Source of the DNA: Fallopia convolvulus
Lineage: Eukaryota; Streptophyta; Magnoliopsida; Caryophyllales; Polygonaceae
DNA length: 64,000 nt
Reading direction: 5' to 3'
NCBI GenBank assembly: GCA_964016875.1
Contig: OZ024719.1
Coordinates: 68,705,224-68,769,223, forward strand
Part shown: positions 21,724-36,200 of the stretch, piece by piece
Layout: each line of letters opens with the position of its first letter
Numbering within the stretch: position 1 is the first letter of the stretch
Position numbers and translations under genes: made by a program
Notes under the pieces: model-generated
Databases searched by the model: none
The model's input: only the letters and a program-made list of their open reading frames with translations
Told to the model about the DNA's origin: nothing

Positions 21724-24700
21724 TCATGTAACATCATCGATGTGGAGTTCCTTCCTGCAAAAGACAAATTTGTTAGTGGGAACAATTTTGGTCCCAAAGT
21801 CAGCAGGATTGGTTTCACCAGGTATTTTCTTCACGTTTATTTCCTGGTCCTCCACTTTTTGCCTTATGTAATGGTATCGGACATCAATATGTTTAGTCTT
21901 CTCATGATAGACAGGGTCCTTGCAAAGATACAAGGCACTCTGGCTATCCATGTAAAGTGTAGGCAAGTAGGACTTGCCCTCTATTTCATGTAAGATGCCT
22001 CGTAACCAAGTAGCTTCTTTCGAAGCCTCTGTAGCTGCTATATACTCTGCCTCTGTTGAGGAGAGTGCAACTATGGATTGCTGTTGGGATTTCCAGGAAA
22101 CATAGTTTCCTGCCCAACAGTAAAAATATGCAGTAGTCGACTTCATATTGTCCTTGTTGATAGCAAAGTCCGAGTCCACATAACCACATAGAGTGGTCCT
22201 CGGACTATGCTCAGCATACACTAACCCTGTATTAACAGTCCCTTTTACATATTTGAGCATGTATTTCATACCTGCTCAGTGTGTTTCACCAGGATTACTC
22301 ATATATCTACTTAATACACTTATGGCAAATGCTAAGTCTGGCCTAGTGCAAATCATAGAGTACATGATTGATCCTACAACTACATCATAAGGAACATCTT
22401 CCATTTTCTTCTTGTCTTCTAGGGTGGTTGGACAATCTCTTTTACTTAACTCCAAGTGCCCTCCCAGAGGTATTGGAGATGGTTTTGCATTCTTCATTGC
22501 AAACCTGTCAACAACTTTCAACAGGTAGTCATTCAGAGACAAATAGATAGTTTTCTTAGCACGATTTCTTGTTATATTAACACCTAGGATTTTCTTAGCA
22601 GTACCTAAATCCTTCATGTCAAAATGTTTTTGCAAATCATGTTTGACTCCAGTTATAATAACTCTAGAGTTACAAATTAACAGGATGTCATCAACATACA
22701 ATAACACATATAAAGGAGACTTAGTTTTGACACCCTTAAAGTACAGGCAAGTGTCATTGTTGCTTCTAGAGAATCCAAGTGATATCATGCAAGAATCAAA
22801 CTTTCTATTCCATTGTCTAGGTGACTGTTTTAAGCCATATATGGATTTCTTAAGCATGCAAGCATAATCAGGATGAATTTTATCTATAAAACCCTTAGGT
22901 TGCCTCATGTATATAGTTTCATCCAGATCACCATGAAGGAAAGCATTCTTAACATCCATCTATTCTAGTTCCCAGTCATATACAACAGTCATAGCAAGTA
23001 ATAGGCGCATGGTTTTGTATTTTACAACAGGTGCAAAGATGTCATTATAATCTACACCTTCCTTTTGAGTAAAACCCTTAGCTACCAATCTAGCCTTAAA
23101 CCTAGGAGGATCAGTTTTACTAACTCCATCCTTAAGCTTAAATATCCACTTGCAATCAATTAACCTAGCTTTTTCAGGCTTGAGAACTAAGACCCAGGTA
23201 TTGTTAACTATCATGGACTTAATCTCTTCATGCATAGCTTTTATCCATTCATTAGCTTCTTTACACCTAATAGCTTGTTCATAAGTCTCAGGTGTGAAGT
23301 TTTTAATCAACTCAGAAACAATGAAAGCAAATTCAACAATTTTGTCAAAGGACTCTAACAAATTCACCTCAAACCTTTTGTTTGGGATCCTGGTCCTAGG
23401 CTCCCTATTCCTAGTCAACTGGTAATCAGCAAGATCATGCTCAGGCATGAGAGCTTGCCCAGAGACAGAGGAATCGTGGGAGGTAGAAGGAGAAGAATCA
23501 GAAGAAGGAGATGGGGAGGGAGAGGAAGAATTAGAAACAGAAACTGAATTAGAGTTAGAGTCACTTATCTGTCCCCCTCCAAATTGGTGAGTTTGATTTC
23601 CTTGACTTCCTTGGTCTTGATCATTCTGATCTTGACTACTTTGTTCTTGAATTGCATTGTTCTGATTATCTTCAATGTTTCCTTGATCAGCTTCCATACC
23701 CTCTTCATTGACAATTTGGTGTAAAGAGGATGTTGAAGCAAAATAATGACCTATATCAAACTCCTCTTCTTCATTTTGTGGGAGTTGATCATCATTAAAG
23801 AAGTTTCCAGGATGAGATAATGGTGATGTGTCTTGTTGTTCTTCAGGTTCAGATATGGTTCCTGTGGACTCAACAGTGGACTTTATCAGCTTGTTTTTAA
23901 AATAAAACTCCTTTTCATTAAAATTAACAGACCTGGATGTTATAACTTTATAACCTCCAGGTTGAATGAGCAAGAGTTTGTACCCTTTTACCCCCGGGGG
24001 GTAGCCTAGCATTACACCTTTTAAAGCCCTTGGTTGCAATTTGCCCTGTGAGACCTGGGCAAATGCAGTGCATCCAAAAGGCTTAAGGTGTGCCAGACTG
24101 GGCTTTTTACCTGTCCACATCTCTTGTGGGGTTTTGAACCCTATCATAGAAGATGGGGATCTGTTGATAAGGTAGGCTACTGTGGTTACAGCTTCACCCC
24201 ATAGGGAGTTTTTCATGCCTACACTTATCAACATACACCTTGCCTTTTCTAAGAGAGTTCTATTCATTCTTTCTGCAGTCCCATTCTGTTGTGGGGTTCC
24301 AGGGACAGTTAAGTGTCTCCTAATACCCTCATTACTGCAAAACTCATCAAACAAGTTATTGCAGAATTCTAGTCCATTATCTGTCTTAAGGCATTTCAAC
24401 TTTAGATCAGCCTGTGATTCAACCATATTTTTCCAAGTTTTGAAATTAATGAAAGCTTCATCCTTGGCTTTTAGTAAATAAATCCATACTTTCCTTGAGT
24501 AGTGGTCTATAAGTGACAAGAAATACTTCCTGCCACCTATAGTATCCACTTGTGCAGGTCCCCATAAGTCAGAATGTACATATTCAAGGGGTTTGGAAGC
24601 AGTGTATGAAGATTTACCAAAAGAATGTCCAGTTTTCTTACCTAGCACACAAGTTTCACAGAAGTCTAATGTACAGGGATTCACATCAATCATAGCATGT

Positions 24701-26049
24701 TTATGCAAGTGCATGAGACCCTTGTTGCCTATATGACCTAACCTAGCATGCCAGAGTTTTGTATGCTCTACATTATCATTATTAAGTATTCCCTTGGAGA
24801 CATTAAGTTCAGGAGATCCTATGACATGATATAAACCTCCTTTCTTAATGCTCCTAATAAGAATTGTTCCATTTCTGATAACATCCCTTATTCCATTTTG
24901 GGTTATAATTTGACAATGTAGATCATCAAACACAGACTCAGACAACAGGTTTCTTCTTAAATTTGGAACCCACCTAACCTTTTGTAAAATCCTAATTTTT
25001 CCATCATGCATTCTCATAGGTACATTACCTATACCCTTAATTTGTAAAGTTGTATGATCTGCTAACATGACAATGCCATCATCACACATAGACAGAGAAT
25101 CAAAAACATTTCTATTAGGTGTAGCATGCATTGTACAACCAGAGTCAAGAATCCATTCATGCTCAAAGGTAGGAGATGCAACAACAAGCAATTCATGAGA
25201 ATACACAGGAGAATCATAATAGGATTCAAACACATTTGAAGCACCATTATTATCATGTGATTTATTTTTTCATCCTTTTTCTTTTTAGTGCAGTCATTGG
25301 AATAGTGACCTACTATACCACAGTAATAACACTTGACCTTAGACATATCTTTCTTGTCATTTGAGCTAGACTCTCCTTGTTTATAATTCTTCTTCTTATT
25401 TTTCTTGAATTTTCCTTTTTTCCTTTGCCATCATTACTTCATTTTTAGTCTCAGTTTTATCAGAAGCTTTGGAGCTTCCACCTTTTATCTTAAAGACCTT
25501 TAAGGATTTATTTTTCTGAATTATAAACTCAGACATCCTAGCAGCAGTCATGCCATCACGACCAAACTGACATACATCTTTTAAGACATCAAACTGAGCA
25601 GGCAAAGCATTCATAAGAAGCATAAACTGGTGAGTGTCTTTAATCTTATCATCACATCTTTCAAGGTCTTGTATTATCCTAAGAAACCTATCAAGATTCT
25701 CTTCTATTGTCTGACTAGTGTCCATTTTAAAACTGAACAGTTTAGACAGAAGAGAGATATGACAGGGCAGAGATTTAGAGAGATACTTAGCATCTAAAGC
25801 ATCCCATAGGGGTTTAGGTTCAGTGATACTCACAACCTGCCTAGCTACCTCATCGGATAGTCTAAGCATAATCTCTGCATGTGCCAAGTCTTTGGCTTGT
25901 TTCTTTTGAAAATCTGTTGCAGTTGCATCCCAAACATCTACTACAGCATGCCATAGTTTTTCCTTAGTGAGGAAAGCCTTCATCTTCACTTTCCACATGG
26001 CATAGTCTGCATGCCCATCGTAGGGCTTGATCCTGTATGCATCCCCCAT
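21724..26049 (-). pseudogene. Copia Gag-Pol polyprotein, broken
   Basis: Domains are in Copia order. Gag starts at 26049 (MGDAYRIKPYDGHADYAMWK). A CCHC zinc knuckle (CYYCGIVGHYSNDC) at about 25310-25330 lies in another frame, so two frameshifts flank it. Protease has DSGCTMHAT. Integrase has HARLGH...CETC, then the DDE positions in HSDLWGP, LKTDNGLEF and QQNGTAERMNR. Reverse transcriptase has the catalytic YVDD (22687-22698). RNase H has ALSSTEAEYIAA and DSQSALYLC. Two in-frame stops interrupt pol: at 22960-22962 (before MDVKNAFLHGD) and at about 22270-22275 (where a Trp codon is usual). The element therefore cannot make its own proteins. Confidence 0.93.
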
Positions 26050-26488
26050 GATTGTACCTGTACAATCAAGAAGTTAGTACTTCTTTTAGGAAGATCAAAC
26101 AGAGTATCACAGATCTTTATTATTTTAAGAACAAGATCTACACAAGTCAAGATCCAAAGTAATAACCTAGACTCTAATGTAGGAACCGATAGTGGGAAGT
26201 AATTAACACAAGTCAAAACCCTTCTATCAAGATTCCCCTGTCCCTCTAGTAACCCCTTACTTAGAGGTCCAGTGACTGAGAACACGAAGAATCAAACAAA
26301 AACACACAACAAGAAGAGAATATCCTAGACTCTTCTACTGTAGGGCCTGCAAGGGGTTGCACTGGAACAATCCGTTACCCCAGTTTACAAGAAACCCCGC
26401 TTAAGCTTGACTCTCAACAGAAAAACAACAGATCAAAGCAAACACAACAGCGGAAGCAAGATCTAAAGCAGAAATCAAAACCTGAAGG

Positions 26489-26502
26489 CTCTGATACCAC
26501 TT
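26489..26502 (-). other. Copia primer-binding site (initiator tRNA-Met)
   Basis: TGGTATCAGAGCC on the minus strand, directly inside the 5' LTR, is the standard plant PBS complementary to the 3' end of initiator tRNA-Met. Confidence 0.9.
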
Positions 26503-27358
26503 TGTAAATGATTCTAACCCTAGCAACACTCAAGGACGAGAACAAACAAGCAAGAATAGTGAAAGAACTGTAAAGAACACCAGATCTGTTTACGCGGTTC
26601 GAGCAAATCTCTACGTCCGCGGAGTCTCAGTGAGGAGGCTCGTCTCAATCCACTATCAAATGTCAAGTTCAAGAGAGGTTACAATCTCACACACAACAAG
26701 GCAAAGAACGGAGTTTAGAAACTAAGAAACAACAAAGAGATCTAGAGAAGAAGAAAGATCTAGGGTTTCGGCCCCCTAGAAGGCTACACAAGCTTCAAGA
26801 TGAAGCTTTGGAAGAACGCCACTGCAGATCTCAACGAGCTTGAATTGAAGCCTTCAACTTCGATTTGGATCTTCACTGCCTGGTTCACTGAAGAATCGCC
26901 TTCTCCGTCTTCGCTCTCTCTCTCTTTCTCTTTCCCTCTCTCTTTCTCTTGGAACTCTCTCGAAGCGCCGCTGGAGACTAGGGTTCTGAATGAGCTCGCA
27001 AGCGAGCTTACAAGCCTTTATATAGAAGCTCACGATCGAAACGCAGCGTTTCACTTAACGCGGAGGAGAGAGCTCGAGCTGGTTTTGGGTCGCATACTAT
27101 TGGGCCGTTCTATATTCAGCAAATGATCTTGGTCCAAGTACAAAGCCCATTAGCAAGCCTCGATCGGCTTAAGTCTCCAGACCGGTAAACCGGGGTGACT
27201 TAGTTCGATCCGGTTCACCAATAAAACATCCTCGAACCTTGAATCTGAAACCCGGTTCCTGAACCTAAAATTTCTCTACCATTTAACTATGTGTGTATGC
27301 TATACCAATCTCTATGTCACTTATACTTACATATGTGACTTACATACATTTCCTAACA
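26503..27358 (-). repeat. Copia 5' LTR
   Basis: This is the right copy of the LTR pair, equal in length to the left copy (856 bases). It carries the same CT-rich tract and would hold the promoter for the element on the minus strand. Confidence 0.9.
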
Positions 27359-27363
27359 ACAAT

Positions 27364-28339
27364 ATTATGTACACTCAATTATATAATTACGCACATTTAC
27401 GCATGCACATTCACATACAAAATTATGCACAGTCATTTACAACACCTAACAAGATAATGCACACTTATTTGAAAATATCACGCAGAGTCAGTTACAATAT
27501 TGTACACAATTAGTATTAGGATTATCAAAAATCAACTACATTATTTTGAATAATCATGAGGTATAATCTTACACACTCCACGGTTGGTTGGGGTTGGTTC
27601 TTTTTTCTCTATTAAATCTGATCCATTTAGATTAATTTAAATTTATCAAGTATATTTTTTTGTCGAAAAATAATCAAGTATTTTGTATGTAGTAATTTGT
27701 AACAACTTCATCATATCAATTCAACTTTTCATATATATGTTGATATTATATATTAATCTTCATTACTTAAATAATAATAACAAAATTTACTCTAAAAGAA
27801 TATTACAAAAACATATTTAGAATAACCATATTAAATAAATTATATCTTTTAAGTAGTTTTTATTTTATATTGTTTAAATTTTAAGTGTTATTTATTTAGA
27901 TTTTTAAGTATTTTTACGGAGTATAAATTTTAAATTTATTTTAATAGTTTCAAAATTAAATTTGAATTTTAAATTAAGAAAATATGAAATCATAATTTTT
28001 TTTATTAGAAAAAGAAACGATTTTTCATCGTACCGGGTCTCTTCTATTATTCTTTGAATTCATTTATTTCTGTTTTTTGTTGTGTTGTTGGCTATGAAAA
28101 TGAAAGGTCCATCTGATTTTAATGTGATTAGTAGTTTTCCCTATTTACTAATTAGAGTAGGGGTAGGGGCCATTAGCCACATTATTATAATCTCTAATAA
28201 TGCAGATGATTTTCAACACAATTGATCATAATGTATCTTCGCACAACAAACATAGAGGTGTAGAGCTTAACAAAATTGAATCATTAAACTTAGACGAACT
28301 GATTATTGGTCGAATATTTGAACCAATTAAAAGCATAAT

Positions 28340-28342
<3 letters not shown>
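27364..28342. other. AT-rich intergenic DNA
   Basis: The first 150 bases carry repeated TTACACACTCAATTA and TACGCACATTTACGC-like words, seen also just left of the Copia element; the Copia interrupted this stretch. No gene was recognised. Confidence 0.5.

Positions 28343-28377
<35 letters not shown>
28343..28377. repeat. (AT)n microsatellite
   Basis: A run of about 17 AT units. It borders the AT-rich element that follows. Confidence 0.95.
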
Positions 28378-28379
<2 letters not shown>

Positions 28380-30712
28380 GTTCAAGTGAGAATGCTTCTT
28401 AGTGTAAGAATAGATGGAGTAATATAGAGCGTAGGATTAGAAATTAGGTAATGGTCCAGATTAATTGTTAGAAAAATAGTGTAGGGTGTGTACACAAGAT
28501 TAAACCCAATTCCTTAATTATAGGGGTGAAGATATTGTTTGATTTTTCAAATTAAAATTTATGGAAAGAAGATTTGGTAGAGAATAAATATCCTCTTTTT
28601 CATTCTGCTATTTCTCTACCCCCCATTCCCCATTAGTTCTTGCTCTCAGAAGTAAACCATGGCCGGCAAACTCGTGCTCTCTTCTCAAGCGCTTAAATTT
28701 TTTTCCGTCGACGACTTATTCTGGTTAGTTTAAAGAGATTTTTACATGTTTTTTTTCTGGGTCGAAGGTTTGATTCTCTTCCATGGATTTCTATAGATCT
28801 AAGAGTTTTTTAGGGTTCGAAGGTCGGATCTACTCGTTTCTCTATTATCAATTCCAACAAGAGCAAAAATTGCGAGGGCATTCGTCGATCAGAGTCAACA
28901 ATTCATTATTTATGTTGCTATATTCTGGCAAGTGCAAAATTCGGACAAGAGAAAATATGTTATATCTCGCATTTCTTGCTTTCATCGTTGCTTATTCATT
29001 AATTCTATAGTTATAATCATTCTTTTCTTTGACTATTTCAACAGCATCTTGTAAAAAAGAGCTCATGTTTTTTAAAATTTGAATATATTTAATTCAATTA
29101 TGCGCAATTCGTAAGGTACTCTATTATATTCATATTTAATATGTTCATACTCATTTATCTATACTCTGGTATATATGGTTGCATATTCATGTTTTTACGT
29201 AGTTATATTCATTATTTTATTTGACTATATTCATGCTTTTAGGCATGATTATCAGTGTCGGTCCTTCTATATTAAAAGGATATTTGGATCTAGCAATTCA
29301 TGGAAGGTATTTTCAAAACTAGTATGTATGTTTTGAATTTCGATAATCATTAACTCATTTATATGTATTCATGATTATTCTGATCTGGTATATTCGTGCT
29401 TTTTTATTAACCGTAGTCATGAATTTTAGTGAGTAATTATAAATGTATAAAGTACATCATAAAACTTGTCAATTATATTCATGATTATTATATCGTATAT
29501 TCATTCATTTGATTGATTGTATTCATAGATTTAAATTTAACTTAATCCCAATAACATATAATGATATGCATTATGTTTGATGATTGTATTAACATGTTCA
29601 AGCTTTTCATTAGTTATATTCAATCGTTTAGCATGCAACATTCAATTTTTCAGTTGAAGACATTCATAATTTTAATTGGTTATAACTAAGTTGCTTATAT
29701 CCATGCTTTTATATGTATATTCATGTTTTATATGGTTATATTCATGGTTTGAATCGTTATATTCATAATATTAGCTATTTTTTACGCAGGTGCATTAAGA
29801 AGATTGAATCATGATCATCTTGCTGATCTAGATACTTCGGGAACCTACGCTAATGAGACCGAAAGAGGATGATGGCAATATTTTAGCTTTGAATACCAAG
29901 TTGTACCAATACCATTGTACTTTAGTTTTTTTAGTGAAATACTAGGTTGTGATATAGTCGGTGATATTCGTGTAACTTTGTGGTGATATTCGTGTAACTC
30001 GGTGGTGATATTCATGTAACTGGGTGGTGATATATGCATCCTTATATTTAGTTAGTGAAACAATTAATATTCATTTTCTCATATTCGATATTCACGATTA
30101 CATATTCATTATAGAACGAGTGCATATTCATTGTATAAATATCGTTACTAATAACAGGAGTGGAAGATAAAATTAGACAATATAAATGAACATTACTATC
30201 GTTGGCAATGAATATCACTTATACAAAAAATGAATATATGTAGTGTGTTGAATATGTAACATACACATGAATATGCGTTGTATAAAACTGAATATGTTAC
30301 ACACAGATTTGAATATATAAATATTAGCTATACAAAACGAGTTTGAATTATCCGATTATGTTTCTCTCTCCTAATTATGGTTTTATAAGATCTCAAAATC
30401 CGTATATTTCTCTATCCAAATTAATTTATTAATAAGATTTTCTTTTAATTTCGTTTTTAGTGTAAAAGGAAACAACCTCCTTATTTTTAGCCAAATTATT
30501 TCTTCAATTTCTCTCTCCTATTACTATGGATTACAGTAGAAGTAAATCACGTAAATCTGATTTGGTGGTTATTTTTTTATTTTCTATAATTTTCCTATAA
30601 ATTCCCCCCATGAGACATTATATGGAGAAGCAAGATCTCATCGTAAAATAAATCTCATCTAACGTACCACAATTATCCACCACTTCACACTATAATAGCC
30701 TTCTTACTTGAA

Positions 30713-30717
<5 letters not shown>
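28378..30717. mobile_element. Element A: non-autonomous transposon with ATATTCAT array
   Basis: The left end (TTCAAGTGAGAATGCTTCTT at about 28380) has an imperfect inverted match at the right end (GCCTTCTTACTTGAACC, about 30698-30715). Both ends abut simple repeats. The interior (29080-29780) repeats the word ATATTCATG with variations many times. A short GC-richer piece (28659-28725, starting ATGGCCGGCAAACTCG and ending at a possible GT donor) could be a captured exon. No transposase is present. The element class is uncertain. Confidence 0.45.
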
Positions 30718-30787
<70 letters not shown>

Positions 30788-30808
30788 ATATATATATATA
30801 TATATATA
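30718..30808. repeat. Compound microsatellite (CT)n(TATC)n(TA)n
   Basis: Successive pure runs: CT for about 32 bases, TATC/CTAT for about 36 bases, then TA for about 25 bases. Confidence 0.95.
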
Positions 30809-32853
30809 GGGGAGGGCTCCAAAGAAACGCAAATTGTGAAGAAACGAGAGTCGTAATAAGAGCCATTGGATTTGATGTAATCGATGGCTAATAATGATGG
30901 TATATCTTAAGAATTATGGGCAAAATACACTTGAATATGCATCTGGCAATTATAAATATAGAAGCTCCTAAATTGTAGGGATTCTGATTTTGTTAAAAAA
31001 ATAAAAAAAAAAAGTATTTATGGAAGTTGGCGAAATTGTAGAGATAGGCATGGAAAAAAATAAAAAATAAATAAAATAATTGTAGCAATTCTAATTTACT
31101 TAAAAATAGTTGATTTTGGATGTACTGTTGTAGTAGTCGTGTGATTATATCTGAATATGTTAGTTTAGATATTGAACCTACCAACATGTGTAAACGAATA
31201 TTACGAATACATTCTCGAATATACCGTTGTAGTACAAAACCTTGAACATGTGCATAATATATTTGAATATTAACTTCACAGTTTTGAACATGTGTTCCAT
31301 TTTCTATTTTGCGTAAAATTCAAATTCAAAATTTGAATAATTATTGTTGGCATAATTATCTTGTATGTGGTTGAATATGTTTCAATATATTCTGAATATT
31401 GTTTAAAAATTGTTCGAATTTGTTGTGGTTTGAATATACAATCTACTTTGTAGTCGTCATGTGTTTATATCTGAATATGTTAGTTTAAATATCGAACAAA
31501 CCAATATGTGTAAACGAATATTAATAACACATTTTCGAATATGCCATTGTAGGAGTGATATATATAATTGTAATAATATATGAATATTTGAGTGTAAATC
31601 TTGAACATCGCAAAGTATGAAATCGAATATTAAGTATATAATCTCGAACATGTTTTACACTATATCTGAACATTAAGTACAAAATATCGAATATATATAC
31701 AATATATCTAAATATTAAGTACAAAATCTCGAATATGTACACAATATATCTGAACATTAACGTCACAATTTTGAACAAGTGTACAAATGAACTCGAATCT
31801 TTATACAATGTATATGAATATTAAGTACAAAATCTCGAACATATACACAATATATATGAATATTAACTTCACAATTTTGAACATGTGTATAAAGAACTCG
31901 AATATGTATATAATATATGTGAATATTAAGTACACAATATCGAACATGCATACAAAATATCTGAATATTAACTTGACAGTTCATGATAACTCATCAAACA
32001 ATAACAATGGTGAATCATATGAGCTTCTTCTCTATTCTTTACTCTTGGGCGACATTGTTTGATGTTGTCCTACACAAAACGAAACACAGCCACATTATTA
32101 AGCATCATAAATCCATTTAGAAAACCTTATTAAATTGTTAACAAAACCCTAGATTCATTCATAATAATTATACGAAATTTTCTTATATGTGTAATTGTGT
32201 TAATTCCATGAATATAATATAAAAAATATAAGACAAAAATATATTTAATAAAAAAATGGAAATCGTTTTTTTCTTATAATCGATCTCCACCAGACCAAAA
32301 ATTGTAGATCTCCAACTTTGACAAGTTACTAGTATTCAACTAATCTCCATGAAAAAAGAAATTTGTAGAAATAAACATACTCATGAACAAAACTTAAACT
32401 CGTCATCTCTACTAATTTGATAGTGATAGAAGTTTCAGTGTGCTTACCCGTTCTACTCAAGGCCATCTTCGATACAATATCTAAGCCATCCAAACAAATT
32501 CGCCTTCCATTGGATCCATCGGAATCCCCTTCATCTCCGACTTTCTATGGCTCTGAAAATCCACGATGAAGTTACAAAAGACCTTCCAATGAACGTCTAA
32601 GAATGGTAGCAATGAGAGAGAGAGTAAATTAATATGGACGATTTTATTAAATTAGAAACTGAATATATGGAGAGAGATAGTTGAGATATTGGGGAGATAT
32701 TTTAGGAATTTGATCTAATCTAGTACATTCAACACATAATAAGTATTTTGCACTCTTTTTTATTTAATCTCAACCCTTAATTATTTTAAATCTAACGATC
32801 CTCCTTCCGGCTCTAGTATCTCTATAAGTAGTGGTTTCTCTAGATACTAAACC
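30809..32853. mobile_element. Element B: non-autonomous transposon with GAATAT array
   Basis: It lies between TA runs. The left end GGGGAGGGCTCCAAAGAAAC and the inverted right end GGTTTAGTATCTAGAGAAAC are related, followed in both by a GAAACGAGAG/ACTAGAGCC-type block and an (A)TTGGATTT/GTTAGATTT block. Between 31140 and 31985 the word pair (TGAATATTAAGTACAAAATC, CGAATATGTACACAATA) repeats about ten times with drift. A minus-strand segment at 32450-32560 with a GT donor looks like a captured exon (GDEGDSDGSNGRRICLDGL); I do not recognise its source. Confidence 0.5.
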
Positions 32854-33211
32854 TATATATATATATATATAATATGACACTTCAACTATTACGATTTAGG
32901 ATTGTGATTTTAGACACGTGTCCAAGTTGCAATTTTAACATCAACTATTCTAATCATAACTCAACAAATTTAAATTATTTTTTAGACGAAATGATTAAAA
33001 TTCAAACATATATATTGATATATCCTAACTGATTATTAAAGTTATATTTGAATTTTATATTTGAATCTGTGAAATTATAAGATGCAATCCATAACATTTG
33101 AGTTTACACCAGGAATTATTATAAGTACGTATAGAAGAATCTTATGTCAAACCTACTTCTGTTTAAAATTATTTTCTTAATTATATACCTTATAAAAAAA
33201 AGCTTAAGGGA

Positions 33212-36200
33212 TGTTTAGTATCTATATTATTAGAGATTATCCATATATTTTTTATAGGATATTCTCTATGTATATTTTATCCTTGTATATTCTGTTAATT
33301 TTATGTATATCTTTTTGTAACCTCTTCTATATTAATACGATAATCTTATTACGATAAGATCAACTGAGTTCCCATCTTTTATGGTATCAGAGTAAAGATC
33401 CAAAATTTTCGAAATTCTAATCTTTCTCTCCCATCGCCGCCCCTATCTCCATGGCGCCACCCTCTGATGACGATGTCGTGGTCACCCCAACTGTGACAAC
33501 CCTTGGCATTGATGACGGTGCCTCATTGGGGGCCGGGGCATCCTTACTTGCCGCCGCTCTCGGCGGAAACTCGTCCGGAACGCTCCACTTTCCGACGTTC
33601 TCTTTCAAGTTGGATCGCAACAACTATTCTATCTGGCGTTCAAGTGTCTTGGATGCCCTAGATGCTTACAAATTGAAAGACTTTGTCACCTCTAGAGTCG
33701 CACCACCGGCCACATATCAAAACCGGCGTCATTTGCGTCCCAACCTCTCGTCATCACTCCTAATCCCGACTTCCTCACATGGAAACGTCACGACAAATTC
33801 ATTCTTCTATGGCTTCGCACCACCATCACTCAACCACTTCTTGGATATCTTACCAAGGCGGAGTTGTCTCATCATGCGTGGGTTACGATTGGGCGCATGT
33901 TTCAAGCTCAGTCAAGGGCCCAATCAATGCATCTAAAGCATCAATTCAATACCCTTCCGAAAGGTAACCTTCCTCTAATCGAATACTTTGAGAAAAAGCG
34001 GAGTTTTGTTGATGCCTTGGCTGATTGATCACATTCAGTCTCCGATGAGGACTTTATTTTCGCTGTTTTGCGTGGATTGGACTCCTCCTATGGTCTGTTG
34101 CGAGCCGCCTTCAATATCCGGCTCGACGCCCTGCTCCCCGATGACCTCTTGGGTTACCTACCGTGGGAGGAGGAGCGTCTTGCCGAGGAGTCCCGCGTCA
34201 TGGTTGGTTCTCAGCCGACCATGAACTTTGGCCATCAGTGCGGCTCTCGTCGCGGATTTGCCAATTGCCCGCAGCAGTGGCCTTCTTCGCGCTATCAGTA
34301 GTCATCTTGTGCCCCTATGGAACACTCACAACTGCGCAACTACGATCACTCGCATGGTGTTGGTGACGGCTCGATAGACTCCAACCTACCCCGTTATCAA
34401 TCTCAAATATGAGATCATCCTGGTAATCTGGCAAAAGATTGTTACAACCATCTCAATGCTTAGGCTTTTCCGTACCGACATCCTCCCTAGCACTTGAACC
34501 AAGCACCGCCATCAGGATCCATTATTTTCACCGCATCCCAATCATCCATCCAAGACCCGACTTGGTACTTTGATACAGGTTCCACGGATCATGTTACTGG
34601 TGACTTTACTAAGATGTTTATTGATTTTGAATACCATGGTAGTGAGTGATCAACTAGCCCTCGGAAATGGTACAACCATTCCTATCTCTCATTATGGCCA
34701 TACTCAATTTCCATCTCATTCTCGTCCTGTTAATTTCTTGAAAATTCTATTTGTCCCTTACATGACAAAATTTAATCAACATTTCCAAACTCACTAAAGA
34801 AAACAATATTTTTTATTGAATTTGATTCTGATTGTTACTTGTTGAAGGATATGCAAGGTCGAATCCATCTCAAAGGAATCGCCAGTGATGGATTATACAG
34901 GTTGCCTATGGCCTCCAAATTGGCTCTAGTTGGCGAGCGCATATGTCCAAGTCACTGGCATAATCGCTTGGGTCATCTGAGTTATTCTGTCCTTAGCTAT
35001 ACATTGCATCAATTTCGTTTACATGTGTGTCAAATAAAGCTCTCGTGCCATGTTCTTCTTGTTCTCGAGGAAAGAGTCATCGTTTACCTATTATTTCGTC
35101 TCATGTCATAAAAACTCGTCCTTTTGATCTTGTCTATCCGGATGTATGGGGCCCTGCTCTGCTTTATCTATTAATGGCATTCGTTATTTTGTCTTATTTG
35201 TTGATGAATGTACCTGATTTACTTGGATCTATTTCATGTCTCACAAATCATAAGTTTTTGAATACTTCAAATTGTTCCAAGCTATGATTCGCACCCAATT
35301 CAATGCAAAAATTAAAGAATTCCAAATCGATTGAGGTGGTGAATTTTGGAGTCTTTCCAATCTCCTACAACAACAAGATATTATCCATCGGGTCTCATGT
35401 CCACATACATCATCTCAGAATGACATGGTTGAGCGCCAAAACAGAACAATCCAAGAAAAAGGCTTAGCGCTCCTTGCCCAATCTTGTATTTTACCGAGTT
35501 TTGGGAGCATGTTTTTCACACTGCTATCTACCTCCACAACCGCCTCCCAACTTCGATTCTCAAAAATAAATCACCATTTCAGTGTCTTTAAGAGCCTTTG
35601 GTTGTCTTTGTTTTCCCTTCTTAGGTTCTTAGGTCCCTATCGGTCCAACAAACTTGAGTTCAAAACACTCTCTTGTCTATTCATTGGCTATATAGTTTCT
35701 CACATCGAGGTTACTTATGCTATCACCTTGAGTCCAAACGCATTTTTGTCAGTCGCTATGTTGTTTTTCATGAAAATGAGTTCCCATCCATAGTTGAGTC
35801 CTCCAAATCAACCTAGCTCTCTCGAGTCGAGTTTCATGCGGCCTCTCTTGATCTTTTGTCCTCGGCTGTTCAACAACCTTCTTCTGACCCATTTATGCTG
35901 CCAGATGTGCGTCGCACCCACTCGCAGTCCAACACGACACCGACCATTGCCGATGGTCCTCGAGCGGACCAGCTCGCATCTCCTCCAGCCTCTGCAACAT
36001 CCCCGACCTCTCCCACTCCCAACCCTACTCCCGTCTTGCCCTCGTCCCTATTGCCCACGACACCTACCATTCTCGAGGTCGCTCCATCCTCTACTCTTCC
36101 TTGCCTATGGCCAGCTGAAAACAGCTCCCACCCTATGACAGCCTGAGCCAAGACCAGTAACCTTAAACCCAAATATTTTCATTCCACCAAACATCCACTT

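Larger units (their letters stand above)
20768..27358 (-). mobile_element. Complete Copia LTR retrotransposon
   Basis: Two LTRs of 856 bases each, at 20768-21623 and 26503-27358, bound the element. Read on the plus strand both start TGTAAA and end TCCTAACA. A 5-base target duplication ACAAT is present at 20763-20767 and 27359-27363. Coding is on the minus strand, so the right LTR is the 5' LTR. The primer-binding site TGGTATCAGAGCC lies next to it, and a purine-rich tract (AAGAGGG on the minus strand, about 21627-21635) precedes the 3' LTR. The LTRs differ at about 30 positions by eye, roughly 3-4 percent. A solo LTR of the family sits at 39741-40598. Confidence 0.95.

Noticed and set aside
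35870..36172. 100-residue ORF on the minus strand
   Set aside because: Antisense of the Pro/Ser-rich linker of the decayed Copia polyprotein.
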